64,000 bases of DNA from Streptomyces griseosporeus (GTDB taxonomy: Bacteria; Actinomycetota; Actinomycetes; Streptomycetales; Streptomycetaceae): NCBI RefSeq assembly GCF_014656055.1, contig NZ_BNBR01000003.1, positions 62,001 through 126,000 on the forward strand, given 5' to 3'. Each line of letters opens with the position of its first letter. Position 1 is the first letter of the stretch. Both the position numbers and the translations under genes were made by a program. The notes under the pieces are model-generated. The model was not told the DNA's origin, ran no database searches, and saw nothing but the letters and a program-made list of their open reading frames with translations. This document shows, in pieces, positions 12,819-21,749 of this stretch.

Positions 12819-14474
12819 CGTCGCCTTCAGCGCCAGCCACAGCTCCATCCGCACGTCGGGGTCGTCCAGGGAGCGGCCGAGGATCTCCTCCACGCGGCGC
12901 ATCCGGTAGCGCAGGGTGTGCCGGTGGACGCCGAGGTCGGCGGCGGCCGCGTCCCACTGGCCGTGCCGCGACAGCCAGGCCCGCAGGGAGGCGACGAGGT
13001 CGCCGCGGCCGGTGGCGTCGTGTTCGTGCAGCGCCCGCAGCAGGCCGTCCGCGAAGGCCTTCACCGCGTCGTCGGCGAGCAGCGGCAGCACGGACCCGGC
13101 GGCCAGCTGCTCGTGCTCCACGCACACCCGGCCCCGCCGCCGCGCCACCGACAGGGCCTGTTCGGCCTGCTTGTACGCGGCGGACGCGGCGATCGGCCCG
13201 GCGGGCGCGGACAGGCCGACGACGAGTTCGTCCTCGTCGGCGGCGCCCTGGTCGCGGGTCTCGACGGCCCGGGCGGCCTCCAGCGCCGCCGCGTACTCGG
13301 TGCAGGCGGCCACGGCGGCGCCCTCGTCGGCGGCGAGCACGACGAGCCGTTCCCCCTCGGGTACGACGAGGACGGCCTCGCCGGCGCGGGCGGCGGCGGC
13401 CTCCACGCTCTCGGCGAGCCCGCCGAGCGGGTCCCCGGACGCCCCGGGGGCGGTCGCGCCGGTGGCCGACGGCGGCTTGGTGCCGGTCACGCGGGCGTGC
13501 GCGTCGGCGTGGGCCCGGGCGGCCGACGCGGACGCGGACTCGGCGACGATCAGCCGGAAGGGCGCGTCCAGCAGCCCGCCGTACAGGTCCCCGGCGACCG
13601 CGCGGGCGTGGTCGGGCTCCCCGGCGAGCAGCATGCGCAGCACGGCCGCGCCGATGCGCTGCTCGGCGGCGTGCAGCGAGCGGGAGCGCTCGGTGGTGAG
13701 GGTGAGCAGGGCGATCGCGGAGTGCACGGCGTAGCGCTCGGCGGTGCCGAGGGCGGCGGCGGTGCCGACGGCGAGCGCGGCGCGCGGGCGGCGCCCGGTG
13801 CCGAGGGAGTGCAGCTCGACGCGGTCCTCGTGGTCGGGGCCGCCGACCACGGAGGAGGCGGGCGCGGGCCGCTCGCGCAGCCGTTCCACGTCGGCGGTGA
13901 GCCGCGCGGCCCGGCGGCCGGCCCACTCGGGCGCGGTGGCGACGACGGCACCGGAGGCGTCGTAGAGCGCCGCCCAGCCGTCGACCTGCGCGGCGAGCGC
14001 GCCGAGCAGCCCCTCGGGCCCGGCGTTCAGGGCCTGTTTGGTCAGCTCGCGCTGGGCGGCGAACCCGGCGGTGACGGCCCGGTACTGGTCGGCGGCGATG
14101 GCCGCGGAGACGGCCTTGCTGATGGCGAGGAACGGGGTGCGGCGGGGCACCTCCAGCAGCGGCAGCCCCTCCTCGGCGCAGGCCTCGACGAGCGGGGCGG
14201 GGATCTCCTCGTAGTTGACGCCGACGGCGAAGCCCAGCCCGACCACCCCCGCGCCGGCGAGCCGCTTCACATAGCGGCGCATCGCCTCGGGGTCCTCGGC
14301 GTCCAGCTTCAGCGCGGTGATCAGCAGCAGCTCGCCGCCCTCCATGTAGGGGACGGGGTCGGCGAGTTCGCTCACATGGGCCCACCGCACGGGCACGTCC
14401 AGACGGTCCTCCCCCGCCCGCACGGTCAGCTTGAGCGCGGAGTGGTGGACGAGGGAGGCGAGGGTGGGGGGCAT
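12804..14474 (-). CDS. PucR-family transcriptional regulator
   Basis: A 556-residue regulator. The N-terminal PucR domain (about 1-130) begins MPPTLASLVHHSALKLTV and contains the ELADPVPYMEGGELLLIT segment. The middle is a long GGDEF-like/variable region. The C-terminus has the PucR-type helix-turn-helix (WDAAAADLGVHRHTLRYRMR, ~505-530). Such proteins regulate purine, amino-acid or GABA catabolism in other bacteria. Here gabT is 2.5 kb away and an aldehyde dehydrogenase lies downstream, so a role in amine or GABA use is plausible but inferred. ATG 14474 is chosen for its GAAGG ribosome-binding site. Forty bp separate its stop from the EF-Tu-like gene, suggesting one transcript. Confidence 0.85.
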   Translation of the reverse strand: MPPTLASLVHHSALKLTVRAGEDRLDVPVRWAHVSELADPVPYMEGGELLLITALKLDAEDPEAMRRYVKRLAGAGVVGLGFAVGVNYEEIPAPLVEACAEEGLPLLEVPRRTPFLAISKAVSAAIAADQYRAVTAGFAAQRELTKQALNAGPEGLLGALAAQVDGWAALYDASGAVVATAPEWAGRRAARLTADVERLRERPAPASSVVGGPDHEDRVELHSLGTGRRPRAALAVGTAAALGTAERYAVHSAIALLTLTTERSRSLHAAEQRIGAAVLRMLLAGEPDHARAVAGDLYGGLLDAPFRLIVAESASASAARAHADAHARVTGTKPPSATGATAPGASGDPLGGLAESVEAAAARAGEAVLVVPEGERLVVLAADEGAAVAACTEYAAALEAARAVETRDQGAADEDELVVGLSAPAGPIAASAAYKQAEQALSVARRRGRVCVEHEQLAAGSVLPLLADDAVKAFADGLLRALHEHDATGRGDLVASLRAWLSRHGQWDAAAADLGVHRHTLRYRMRRVEEILGRSLDDPDVRMELWLALKATAGEQ

Positions 14475-14588
14475 GAGGCCTTCAAGTAGGTGAGATCTCT
14501 GTGATCTTTTGGCCGTCACGTATGAACGACCTATGGCGATTCTGCCTCACCGTACGACCCCATGTGTGCGTACTGTGGCCGGATCCCG

Positions 14589-16709
14589 TCACCCGCGCAG
14601 GTCCACCAGGAGCGGCGGCGCGTGCTCCCCGTTGACGTCGGTCAGGGACAGCACGGCGTGCCCCGGCGGCACCGCGTGCGCCAGCTCGGAGGCGGACCAG
14701 CGTTCCCGCTCGACCTGGCGGACGGTGACGGCGCGGGCGGTGGGCGCCTTGCCGGTGATCACCCGGCGCAGCATGTGCACGGCCTTCCCGGCCGGGGTCT
14801 CGGCGATGATCTGCCGGTCGGTGACGTCCCGGGCCTCGGTCCACTCCTTGCCCCACACCTCGGCGAAGTCCTGCCCGTCCCACGGGGTGAGCCCGGACAG
14901 CGCGACCCGGCACCCGGTGGCCCCGAGCAGCGGCCCGCGCAGCGGACGCGGTACGTCGTCCAGTGTGCGCAGGGTGAGCACGGCACCGGCGCCGGCCGAC
15001 CGCAGCCGCTGGATGCCGCGCACCGCCTCCGGGGTGACGACCCCGGTCGCGTCGTCCAGTACCAGGCAGGCGAAGAGCGAGCGGTCCTCCCGTACCGTCA
15101 CGCTCGCCGTGAACTGGGCGAGGACCAGCCGGGACAGGATGCGGGAGGCGTCGGCGTGCCCGCGCTGGGGCAGGTCGATACGGACCCGGACCGGGTGGTC
15201 GAGGGCCTTGAGCGAGAACGGCCGTGAGCTGCCCGAGGTGTCGAAGAACCCGGCGAAGGCGGGGCGGTCGAGCAGCGCGATCCGGTCGGCGAGCACCCCG
15301 GCGACGTCGCCCGGGTGGGCCAGCTGCCGCTCGCGGGCGTCCAGCTCGCGCAGCAGCGACGCGTGCCCGCTCGCCTGGAGCCCCTTGCGCAGCTCGGCGA
15401 GCGGCCCGGGTGCTCCGTCGAGCAGCTGCCGCAGCTCCGGTACGGACGGGAAGCGCCCGTGGACGGCCCGGAACGGGCCCAGCAGCTGCGCCAGCACGGT
15501 GGTGGAGCGCCGGCTGTCGCTGCCGGGGTGCGGATCGGCGAGGTCCCCGACGAGCGCCTCGGCGAGCACGGCCGCCGCCTCGTCCGGGTCGGTGGTCCCG
15601 CCGTACAGGTCGAGGTCGTACACCGACTCCGGGTTGCCGATGCGGACGACGACGTCGTAGGCGTCGGCCGGGCCGAGTCCGGCGCCCGCCGCGCCGACCA
15701 CGACGACCGCGGCGCGCCCGGCGAGCGCGTGCAGGCACAGCGACTCGGCGAGCGGCCGCACCACGCTGCCGGTCTTGCCGGAGCCGGCCGGGCCGACGGC
15801 CAGCAGGGAGGTGCCGAGCAGGTCGGGGCCGAGGGCGAGGCCGGCGCCGCGGTAGGCGTAGGGGTTGCGGGGGTCGTCGGCGGTGGTGCCGAGCCGGACC
15901 TGGCCGGTGAGCAGGTCGTGCCGGGCCTGCCGGGCGGGCAGGTCGCGGGCGCCGGACGGGTGCAGGCAGGCGGCGGCGCCCTCGCTGAGCACCGCGCCGG
16001 TGAAGGCGGTGAGGCTGTGCCGGCCGCTGCGCACGCCCTGCCAGGCGCGGGCGATCCGGGCGTGGTCGACGTCCCGCATCAGCCCGGCGCGCGCCTCGGC
16101 GGCGAGCCGTTCGGCGGCGTCGACGGCGCCGGCGGCCCGCAGCTGGGGCCACTCGGCGGGGTCCTCCTCGGGGGCGGGCGGGCGGCTCGGCGGGGCGGAG
16201 CGGCGCCAGGCGGGCGGGCCGTAGCGGCGCCACAGCTCGCCCCAGCGGCCGAGCCGGCCGACGCCGACCAGGATGACCAGCGCGATGAGCAGGTAGTAGG
16301 CGTAGACGACCACGACCGCGCCGAAGCTGTGCGGCTGGGCCCAGGAGTCCGGGATCATCGCGTACAGCGGCAGCAGCCACCAGCCGCCGAGGTAGCCGTT
16401 CCACAGCAGGGACCAGATGAGCCAGCCGACGAGGAAGGCGATCACCGCGCCGCTGATCAGCTGGCGGGCGGGCACCGCCTCGGGTTCCTCCTCGGGCCGC
16501 GGCACGTGCCCGAACCGCCACACCCCCGGCGCCGCCTTCGGCCGGGGCGTCCGCAGCCAGGCCAGGAACGCCGAGCCGTCCGGCCGGGGCGGCGCTCCGG
16601 GCGGGGCCGTGGGCATCGGGGGCACGGCGGGGCCCTCCGGGGGTGCCGCCGGACGCGGCACCGGGTTCGCCCGCGTGCCCCGCGCCTCGTGCGTCCCGTC
16701 GCTGTCCAT
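14589..16709 (-). CDS. Membrane-anchored VirD4/TraG-like P-loop ATPase
   Basis: A ~706-residue protein. A proline-rich cytosolic N-terminus (~1-80) is followed by two membrane segments (about 85-105 and 125-150), then a large ATPase domain. Walker A is GPAGSGKTGSVVRPL (about residue 308), followed by AAVVVVGAAG. A Walker B-like LFACLVLDDAT is near 555, and a TLRTLDDVPRPLRGPLL segment resembles the sensor region of coupling proteins. The architecture resembles VirD4/TraG coupling ATPases, yet no relaxase or other conjugation gene is near. I prefer ATG 16709 (GGGGG site 8 nt upstream) over GTG 16742. It looks like a resident chromosomal Streptomyces protein; its substrate is unknown. Confidence 0.72.
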   Translation of the reverse strand: MDSDGTHEARGTRANPVPRPAAPPEGPAVPPMPTAPPGAPPRPDGSAFLAWLRTPRPKAAPGVWRFGHVPRPEEEPEAVPARQLISGAVIAFLVGWLIWSLLWNGYLGGWWLLPLYAMIPDSWAQPHSFGAVVVVYAYYLLIALVILVGVGRLGRWGELWRRYGPPAWRRSAPPSRPPAPEEDPAEWPQLRAAGAVDAAERLAAEARAGLMRDVDHARIARAWQGVRSGRHSLTAFTGAVLSEGAAACLHPSGARDLPARQARHDLLTGQVRLGTTADDPRNPYAYRGAGLALGPDLLGTSLLAVGPAGSGKTGSVVRPLAESLCLHALAGRAAVVVVGAAGAGLGPADAYDVVVRIGNPESVYDLDLYGGTTDPDEAAAVLAEALVGDLADPHPGSDSRRSTTVLAQLLGPFRAVHGRFPSVPELRQLLDGAPGPLAELRKGLQASGHASLLRELDARERQLAHPGDVAGVLADRIALLDRPAFAGFFDTSGSSRPFSLKALDHPVRVRIDLPQRGHADASRILSRLVLAQFTASVTVREDRSLFACLVLDDATGVVTPEAVRGIQRLRSAGAGAVLTLRTLDDVPRPLRGPLLGATGCRVALSGLTPWDGQDFAEVWGKEWTEARDVTDRQIIAETPAGKAVHMLRRVITGKAPTARAVTVRQVERERWSASELAHAVPPGHAVLSLTDVNGEHAPPLLVDLRG

Positions 16710-17005
16710 CGCGTGTGCCCCCTGACCAGCCGTTCCGTCCACCGTCAGCGAGCCAATCTAACGCCCCGGCAAGGGGAGTTCACCGCTTACGCGGCCGGGC
16801 GTCCGGGAACCTCCCGGGACGGGCCCGTATCGGCTGCTCCCCTCCTGCCTCCCCCTTCTATGTCCATCGCGGACAACGACACGCGCCGACAACGCCCACA
16901 TGGAGCATGCCCACCCCCCTCTCCCCGTCTTAACCTGCGGAAAAGAAGGCAAGAGTCCGTAAAACGCCATCCGTCTCACCCCTCCGTACCATCCAGGAGC
17001 CCCGC
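16710..17005. other. Divergent intergenic region upstream of gabT
   Basis: These 296 bp separate the minus-strand ATPase from gabT. They contain the short inverted repeat TGTCC-N5-GGACA (16861-16875) and two nearby GACAACG copies, which may be regulator contacts. No gene or convincing consensus promoter was recognised. Confidence 0.45.
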
Positions 17006-18340
17006 ATGACCGCACTTCCGCAGGAGCGCCGCGTCGTCACCGCCATTCCCGGCCCGAAGTCGCAGGAGCTTCAGGCCCGCCGTACCGCCGCGGTCGCCGC
17101 GGGCGTGGGCTCCGTGCTGCCGGTGTTCACGGCGCGCGCGGGCGGCGGCATCATCGAGGACGTCGACGGCAACCGGCTGATCGACTTCGGCTCCGGCATC
17201 GCGGTCACCTCCGTGGGCGCCTCCGCCGAGGCCGTCGTACGCCGCGCCTCCGCGCAGCTCGCCGACTTCACCCACACCTGTTTCATGGTCACGCCGTACG
17301 AGGGCTACGTGGAGGTCGCCGAGGCGCTCGCCGAGCTGACCCCGGGTGACCACGCCAAGAAGTCCGCCCTGTTCAACTCCGGCGCCGAGGCCGTCGAGAA
17401 CGCGGTGAAGATCGCCCGCGCGTACACCAAGCGCCAGGCCGTCGTGGTCTTCGACCACGGCTACCACGGCCGCACCAACCTCACGATGGCGCTGACGGCG
17501 AAGAACATGCCGTACAAGCACGGCTTCGGCCCGTTCGCGCCCGAGGTGTACCGCGTGCCGGTGGCCTACGGCTACCGCTGGCCGACCGGCCCGGAGAACG
17601 CGGGCCCCGAGGCCGCCAAGCAGGCCATCGACCAGATCACCAAGCAGGTCGGCGCGGAGAACGTGGCCGCGATCATCATCGAGCCGGTGCTCGGTGAGGG
17701 CGGCTTCATCGAGCCGGCCAAGGGCTTCCTGCCGGCGATCGTGAAGTTCGCCAACGACAACGGCATCGTCTTCGTCGCCGACGAGATCCAGTCCGGCTTC
17801 TGCCGTACCGGCCAGTGGTTCGCCTGCGAGGACGAGGGCATCGTCCCGGACCTGATCACCACGGCGAAGGGCATCGCGGGCGGTCTGCCGCTCGCCGCCG
17901 TCACCGGCCGTGCCGAGATCATGGACGCCGCGCACGCGGGCGGCCTGGGCGGCACCTACGGCGGCAACCCGGTGGCCTGCGCCGGTGCGCTCGGCGCCAT
18001 CGAGACGATGAAGGAGCTGGACCTCAACGCCAAGGCGAAGAACATCGAGGCGGTCATGAAGGCCCGCCTCGGTGCCATGGCGGAGAAGTTCGACATCATC
18101 GGTGACGTCCGCGGCCGCGGCGCGATGATCGCGATCGAGCTGGTGAAGGACCGCGCCACCAAGGAGCCGAACCCGGAGGCGACGGCCGCGCTCGCCAAGG
18201 CCTGCCACCAGGAGGGCCTGCTGGTCCTGACCTGCGGCACCTACGGCAATGTGCTGCGCTTCCTGCCGCCGCTGGTGATCGGCGAGGACCTGCTGAACGA
18301 GGGCCTCGACATCATCGAGCAGGCCTTCGCCCGCATCTGA
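17006..18340 (+). CDS. gabT: 4-aminobutyrate aminotransferase
   Basis: A 444-residue PLP-dependent class-III aminotransferase that converts GABA and 2-oxoglutarate to succinate semialdehyde and glutamate. Features are FGSGIAVTSVG (~63), NSGAEAVENAVKIAR (~125), HGYHGRTNLTMALT, FVADEIQSGFCRTG and the PLP lysine in TTAKGIAGGLPLAAVTGR (~290). The length matches GabT enzymes. ATG 17006 follows an AGGAG site. It is monocistronic, with no aldehyde dehydrogenase immediately downstream. In context it would process GABA made from putrescine by the polyamine genes downstream in this window. I recall S. coelicolor SCO5676 as the syntenic gene. Confidence 0.93.
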   Translation: MTALPQERRVVTAIPGPKSQELQARRTAAVAAGVGSVLPVFTARAGGGIIEDVDGNRLIDFGSGIAVTSVGASAEAVVRRASAQLADFTHTCFMVTPYEGYVEVAEALAELTPGDHAKKSALFNSGAEAVENAVKIARAYTKRQAVVVFDHGYHGRTNLTMALTAKNMPYKHGFGPFAPEVYRVPVAYGYRWPTGPENAGPEAAKQAIDQITKQVGAENVAAIIIEPVLGEGGFIEPAKGFLPAIVKFANDNGIVFVADEIQSGFCRTGQWFACEDEGIVPDLITTAKGIAGGLPLAAVTGRAEIMDAAHAGGLGGTYGGNPVACAGALGAIETMKELDLNAKAKNIEAVMKARLGAMAEKFDIIGDVRGRGAMIAIELVKDRATKEPNPEATAALAKACHQEGLLVLTCGTYGNVLRFLPPLVIGEDLLNEGLDIIEQAFARI

Positions 18341-18452
18341 GGTCCACGAAGGGGGTACCTGAGGCAGAGCGTGTGAAGAACGTGTGCGAGGTGGATGGCA
18401 GGAGCCGGATCCGGCTGTCGCACCCGCACCCCCTGCCGTAGGTTCTACCCAG

Positions 18453-19325
18453 ATGAGAGATACACCCCGCCCACAGGGGACTGTGGGCGATGCCAGGCCG
18501 GGGCCTCCCCAGCTTCGACCTGGTCGTGCCCTCGCGCACACCACCGGGGCCTCCGGCTCCGGATCTCCTCACCGATCGGACGGTCGCCCGCCCCAAACCC
18601 CCCGGGGCGCGCGGCGTTCCGGTCCGGACGGCCGCCCCGGAACCTCCCCCCCTGTTCCGGGGCGGCCGACCTCCTTCCGGCTCACTCTTCTGCTCGGCCT
18701 TCCGGCCGTCCTCTTCGCGCTGATGACCTGGCAGGTTCTGGCCGACGGCCCGCTGCTCGGGCCGGACCGGCGCCTGAGCCGGGTCCTGATCCAGCCCGAC
18801 CGCTTCTCCGAGCTGCTCGCCGACCTCGGGAACGTGCAGGTGGCGGTGCCGGTCCTGGCCCTCGTCGCCGCGTTCGCCGCCTGGCGCGGCCGCGCCGCCG
18901 GGCAGGACCGCTGGTGGCTGCCGCCGCTCGCCGCGGGCCTCGCCATGGTCCTGGTGCCGGCGCTGGTCGTGCCGCTGAAGGAGTGGACCGACCGCCCCGG
19001 CCCACCGGTCGTGGTGCCACCGGGCACCGGCTACTTCCCCTCCGGGCACACCGCGACGGCCTGCGTGGCGTACGGCGGCGCCCTGCTGCTCCTCCTCCCC
19101 TCCGTCGCGTCGCCGGTGGCCCGGCGGGTGCTCCAGCTCGCGTGCGTCGTCCTGGTCTTCGGCGTGTCGTACGGCCTGGTCCGCCGGGGCTACCACTGGC
19201 CGCTGGACGTCGTCGCGAGCTGGTGCCTGTGCTCGGTCCTGCTGACGCTGCTGTGGCTGGTGCTCAGCCGAAGTAACCGTCGAACGTCCGCTGGAACTGC
19301 CAGCTCCCGAACCGGTCCCAGTTGA
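18453..19325 (+). CDS. PAP2-superfamily membrane phosphatase
   Basis: A ~290-residue integral membrane phosphatase of the type-2 phosphatidic acid phosphatase superfamily. A ~75-residue proline- and arginine-rich cytosolic N-terminus precedes five or six membrane segments. Active-site motifs are KEWTDRPGPP (first), YFPSGHTATAC (second) and SYGLVRRGYHWPLDVV (third), with the conserved histidines in the second and third. Substrates in this family are isoprenoid pyrophosphates or lipid phosphates. The start is uncertain: ATG 18453 has only a weak ribosome-binding site, and an in-frame codon at 18384 is possible. The 3' end overlaps the convergent chitinase gene by 62 bp. Confidence 0.82.
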   Translation: MRDTPRPQGTVGDARPGPPQLRPGRALAHTTGASGSGSPHRSDGRPPQTPRGARRSGPDGRPGTSPPVPGRPTSFRLTLLLGLPAVLFALMTWQVLADGPLLGPDRRLSRVLIQPDRFSELLADLGNVQVAVPVLALVAAFAAWRGRAAGQDRWWLPPLAAGLAMVLVPALVVPLKEWTDRPGPPVVVPPGTGYFPSGHTATACVAYGGALLLLLPSVASPVARRVLQLACVVLVFGVSYGLVRRGYHWPLDVVASWCLCSVLLTLLWLVLSRSNRRTSAGTASSRTGPS

Positions 19326-21069
19326 TCGACCACGTCATCAGGCCGCGCAGGGCCGGCCAGGTGCCGTGCGTCGGGTACGAGCCGCAGTTGGTCTTCTTCG
19401 TCAGGCAGTCGAGGGTCCTGGTGACCTCGGCGGGGGCGACGTAGCCGTTGCCCGCGTTCGTCGACGCCGGCATGCCGATCGCGACCTGGTCGGGACGCAG
19501 TGGCGGGAAGACGTTGTTGGGGTCGCCGGCCACCGGGAAGCCGGTGAGCAGCATGTCCGTCATGGCGATGTGGAAGTCGGCGCCGCCCATGGAGTGGTAC
19601 TGGTTGTCCAGGCCCATGATCGGGCCGGAGTTGTAGTCCTGGACGTGCAGCAGGGTGAGGTCGTCGCGCAGGGCGTGGATGACGGGCAGGTAGGCGCCGC
19701 AGCGCGGGTCCTGGCCGCCCCACTTGCCGGTGCCGTAGTACTGGTAGCCCATCTGCACGAAGAAGGTCTCCGGGGCCATGGTGAGGACGAACTTCGCGCC
19801 GTACCTGGCCTTCAGGGTCTTCACCGCGGAGATCAGGTTGACGATCACCGGGGTCTTCGGGTTGCGGAAGTCGGTGTCGTCGGCGTTCAGGGACAGCGAG
19901 TGGCCCTCGAAGTCGATGTCGAGGCCGTCCAGGCCGTACTCGTCGATGATCTTCGAGACGGAGGAGACGAAGGCGTCCCGGGCGGCGGTCGTGGTGAGCT
20001 GGACCTGGCCGTTCTGGCCGCCGATGGAGATCAGGACCTTCTTGCCGGCCGCCTGCTTGGCCTTGATCGCGGCCTTGAAGTCGGCGTCGCTCTCGGCGTT
20101 CGGGCACTCGGTGACCGGGCAGCGGGTGAAGCGGATGTCGCCGGAGGTGGTGGAGGTCGGCTCGCCGAAGGCCAGGTCGATGACGTCCCAGCTGTCGGGG
20201 ACGTCGGCGAGGCGGGTGTAGCCGGCGCCGTTGGCGAAGCTCGCGTGGAGGTAGCCGACCAGGGCGTGCGGCGGGAGGCCGGGGGTGCCGCCGCCGGTGC
20301 CGGCGGTGGTCGTCGCCGTGACCGTCGCCGAGCGGGGGGACTCGCCCGCGCCGTTGAGCGCACCGACCTGGAAGGCGTACGCGGTCGAGGGCGACAGGCC
20401 GGACACCGTGGCCGAGGTGGCGGACGTGGTCTGCGCGCGCGTGCCGTCGCGGTACACGGCGTACGACGTCGCGCCCGCCACCGGCGTCCAGGACAGGGTC
20501 ACGCTCGCCGAGGTCACGGTGGTGGCCGCGAGGCCGGTCGGGGCGGCGGGCGGCTGGGTGGTGGAGCCGCCGCCGGGGCCGGTGAGGGCGAGGTCGTCGG
20601 CGTAGTAGGCGCCGGTGCCGTACCAGCCGTGCGTGTAGACGGTGACCTTGGTGGTGGCCGGGCCGGTGCGGAAGGTGGTGGTCAGCTGCTGCCAGTCGGG
20701 GGCGGACTGGGTCCAGGTGGAGACGTCGGTGGTGCCGGTGCCGCTCGCCCCGAGGTAGACGTAGGAGCCGCGGACGTGGCCGGTCAGGGTGTACTGGGCG
20801 TTCGGCTGCACGGTCACGGTCTGCGCGCACTGGGCGTTGTCGCTGCCGGCCGGGGTGGCCCGCAGCGCCGCACTGCCGCTGTGCACCGGACTGCTGACCG
20901 TCGCACCGCTGTTCGCCGCGCAGGACCAGCCGTCGAGGCCCGCCTCGAAGCCGCCGTTGCGGAGTTGGTCCGCGTCGGCCGCACGGGCGGCCGACGAGAG
21001 CGCGGTGAGGGCGGGCACGGCGAGGGCCGTGGCCGTGAGGAGGGCGAGCAAGGGTCTGGAGCGGTCCAC
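19264..21069 (-). CDS. Secreted GH18 chitinase with carbohydrate-binding and FnIII domains
   Basis: A 601-residue extracellular chitinase. The signal peptide (1-30) ends at AARA-AD. A carbohydrate-binding jelly-roll module follows (about 33-165, starting LRNGGFEAGLDGWSC). A fibronectin III domain spans ~177-255 and the GH18 barrel ~268-601. The barrel carries LISIGG (347-352) and the catalytic DGLDIDFEG (381-389) with acid Glu388. The upstream TTGACA promoter has a DasR-like operator in its spacer, so induction by chitooligosaccharides is likely. The syntenic S. coelicolor gene, from memory SCO5673, is a chitinase. The 3' end overlaps the PAP2 gene on the other strand. Confidence 0.94.
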   Translation of the reverse strand: MDRSRPLLALLTATALAVPALTALSSAARAADADQLRNGGFEAGLDGWSCAANSGATVSSPVHSGSAALRATPAGSDNAQCAQTVTVQPNAQYTLTGHVRGSYVYLGASGTGTTDVSTWTQSAPDWQQLTTTFRTGPATTKVTVYTHGWYGTGAYYADDLALTGPGGGSTTQPPAAPTGLAATTVTSASVTLSWTPVAGATSYAVYRDGTRAQTTSATSATVSGLSPSTAYAFQVGALNGAGESPRSATVTATTTAGTGGGTPGLPPHALVGYLHASFANGAGYTRLADVPDSWDVIDLAFGEPTSTTSGDIRFTRCPVTECPNAESDADFKAAIKAKQAAGKKVLISIGGQNGQVQLTTTAARDAFVSSVSKIIDEYGLDGLDIDFEGHSLSLNADDTDFRNPKTPVIVNLISAVKTLKARYGAKFVLTMAPETFFVQMGYQYYGTGKWGGQDPRCGAYLPVIHALRDDLTLLHVQDYNSGPIMGLDNQYHSMGGADFHIAMTDMLLTGFPVAGDPNNVFPPLRPDQVAIGMPASTNAGNGYVAPAEVTRTLDCLTKKTNCGSYPTHGTWPALRGLMTWSINWDRFGSWQFQRTFDGYFG

Positions 21070-21114
21070 AACTGCCTCCGGGCGCGGGGGAATTCGGAAG
21101 GGTGGAGCGCGCCC

Positions 21115-21143
21115 AACTTGGTCCAGACCAATTCTCTTGTCAA
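21115..21143 (-). promoter_or_regulatory. Chitinase promoter with DasR-type operator (dre) in the spacer
   Basis: On the minus strand TTGACA (21143-21138) and CAAGTT (21120-21115) are 17 bp apart. The palindrome TTGGTCCAGACCAA (21118-21131) overlaps the spacer and -10 region. It matches the core of the DasR-responsive element (TGGTCTAGACCA) with one change. The same repeat is known at Streptomyces chitinase promoters. Confidence 0.82.
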
Positions 21144-21162
21144 GCCCTCCCGTACCGGAGGG

Positions 21163-21615
21163 TCAGTCGTCCTCCTCCCTCGCCAGGCCCGCCGCCGCCT
21201 CGTGCATCGCCAGTTCCAGCAGCGCCGGATCGGTCAGCGTGCCCGACCCGTCCGGCGTGACGAGCCAGCGGACGCTGCCGGTCATCCGGCCGGGGTACGG
21301 CACCACGATCCAGGTGCCGGGACCGGCCGTGCGGATGCCCGTGCCGAGCCAGCGGGCCGCCGTGCCCGGCGGGACGAAGAAGCCCATGCGGTTGTCGCCG
21401 AAGTCGACCAGCACCGGACCGGGCCGGTCGAGGATGCGGGTGAGGACGTCGAGCGTGGGATAGCCGAGGTCGCCCGGCAGGATGAGCACGTCCCAGGCCC
21501 TGCCCGCGGGCAGCAGGGCGACCCCGAGGGGGTTGCGCTCCCACTCCCAGCGGCAGGCCTCGGGGTCCGGTGCGACGGATGCCAGCCACTCCACCGCCGT
21601 CTTTGCCGCAGCCAT
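21163..21615 (-). CDS. Conserved hypothetical protein, small
   Basis: A 150-residue soluble protein with a good GGGAGG ribosome-binding site. It has alternating strands and helices, for example LLPAGRAWDVLILPGDLGYPTLD and TWIVVPYPG, and an acidic C-terminus ending REEDD. The region resembles the small N-terminal module of actinobacterial primase-polymerase-like hypotheticals, but I do not recognise catalytic residues and do not assign that function. It lies between the chitinase and the polyamine operon on the same strand, with a separate leader. Codon use matches its neighbours, so I consider it real. Function unknown. Confidence 0.7.
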   Translation of the reverse strand: MAAAKTAVEWLASVAPDPEACRWEWERNPLGVALLPAGRAWDVLILPGDLGYPTLDVLTRILDRPGPVLVDFGDNRMGFFVPPGTAARWLGTGIRTAGPGTWIVVPYPGRMTGSVRWLVTPDGSGTLTDPALLELAMHEAAAGLAREEDD

Positions 21616-21749
21616 GAGAAGACCTCCCGTTCTCTTCCGTGGACGCGGTCGCGTCGGAAGGAAGAGAGGGAGGTCTCCCCGGGAGCATTACGCGGGTTGC
21701 GCCGCCTCTTTCGAGTGAGGCACGTCACACAGCCGGGCCGGGCGCCGGC

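Noticed and set aside
14589-16709. Evidence of an integrated conjugative element around the TraG-like ATPase
   Set aside because: No integrase, relaxase, replication gene, attachment-site repeat or tRNA boundary is present, and composition matches the neighbours.
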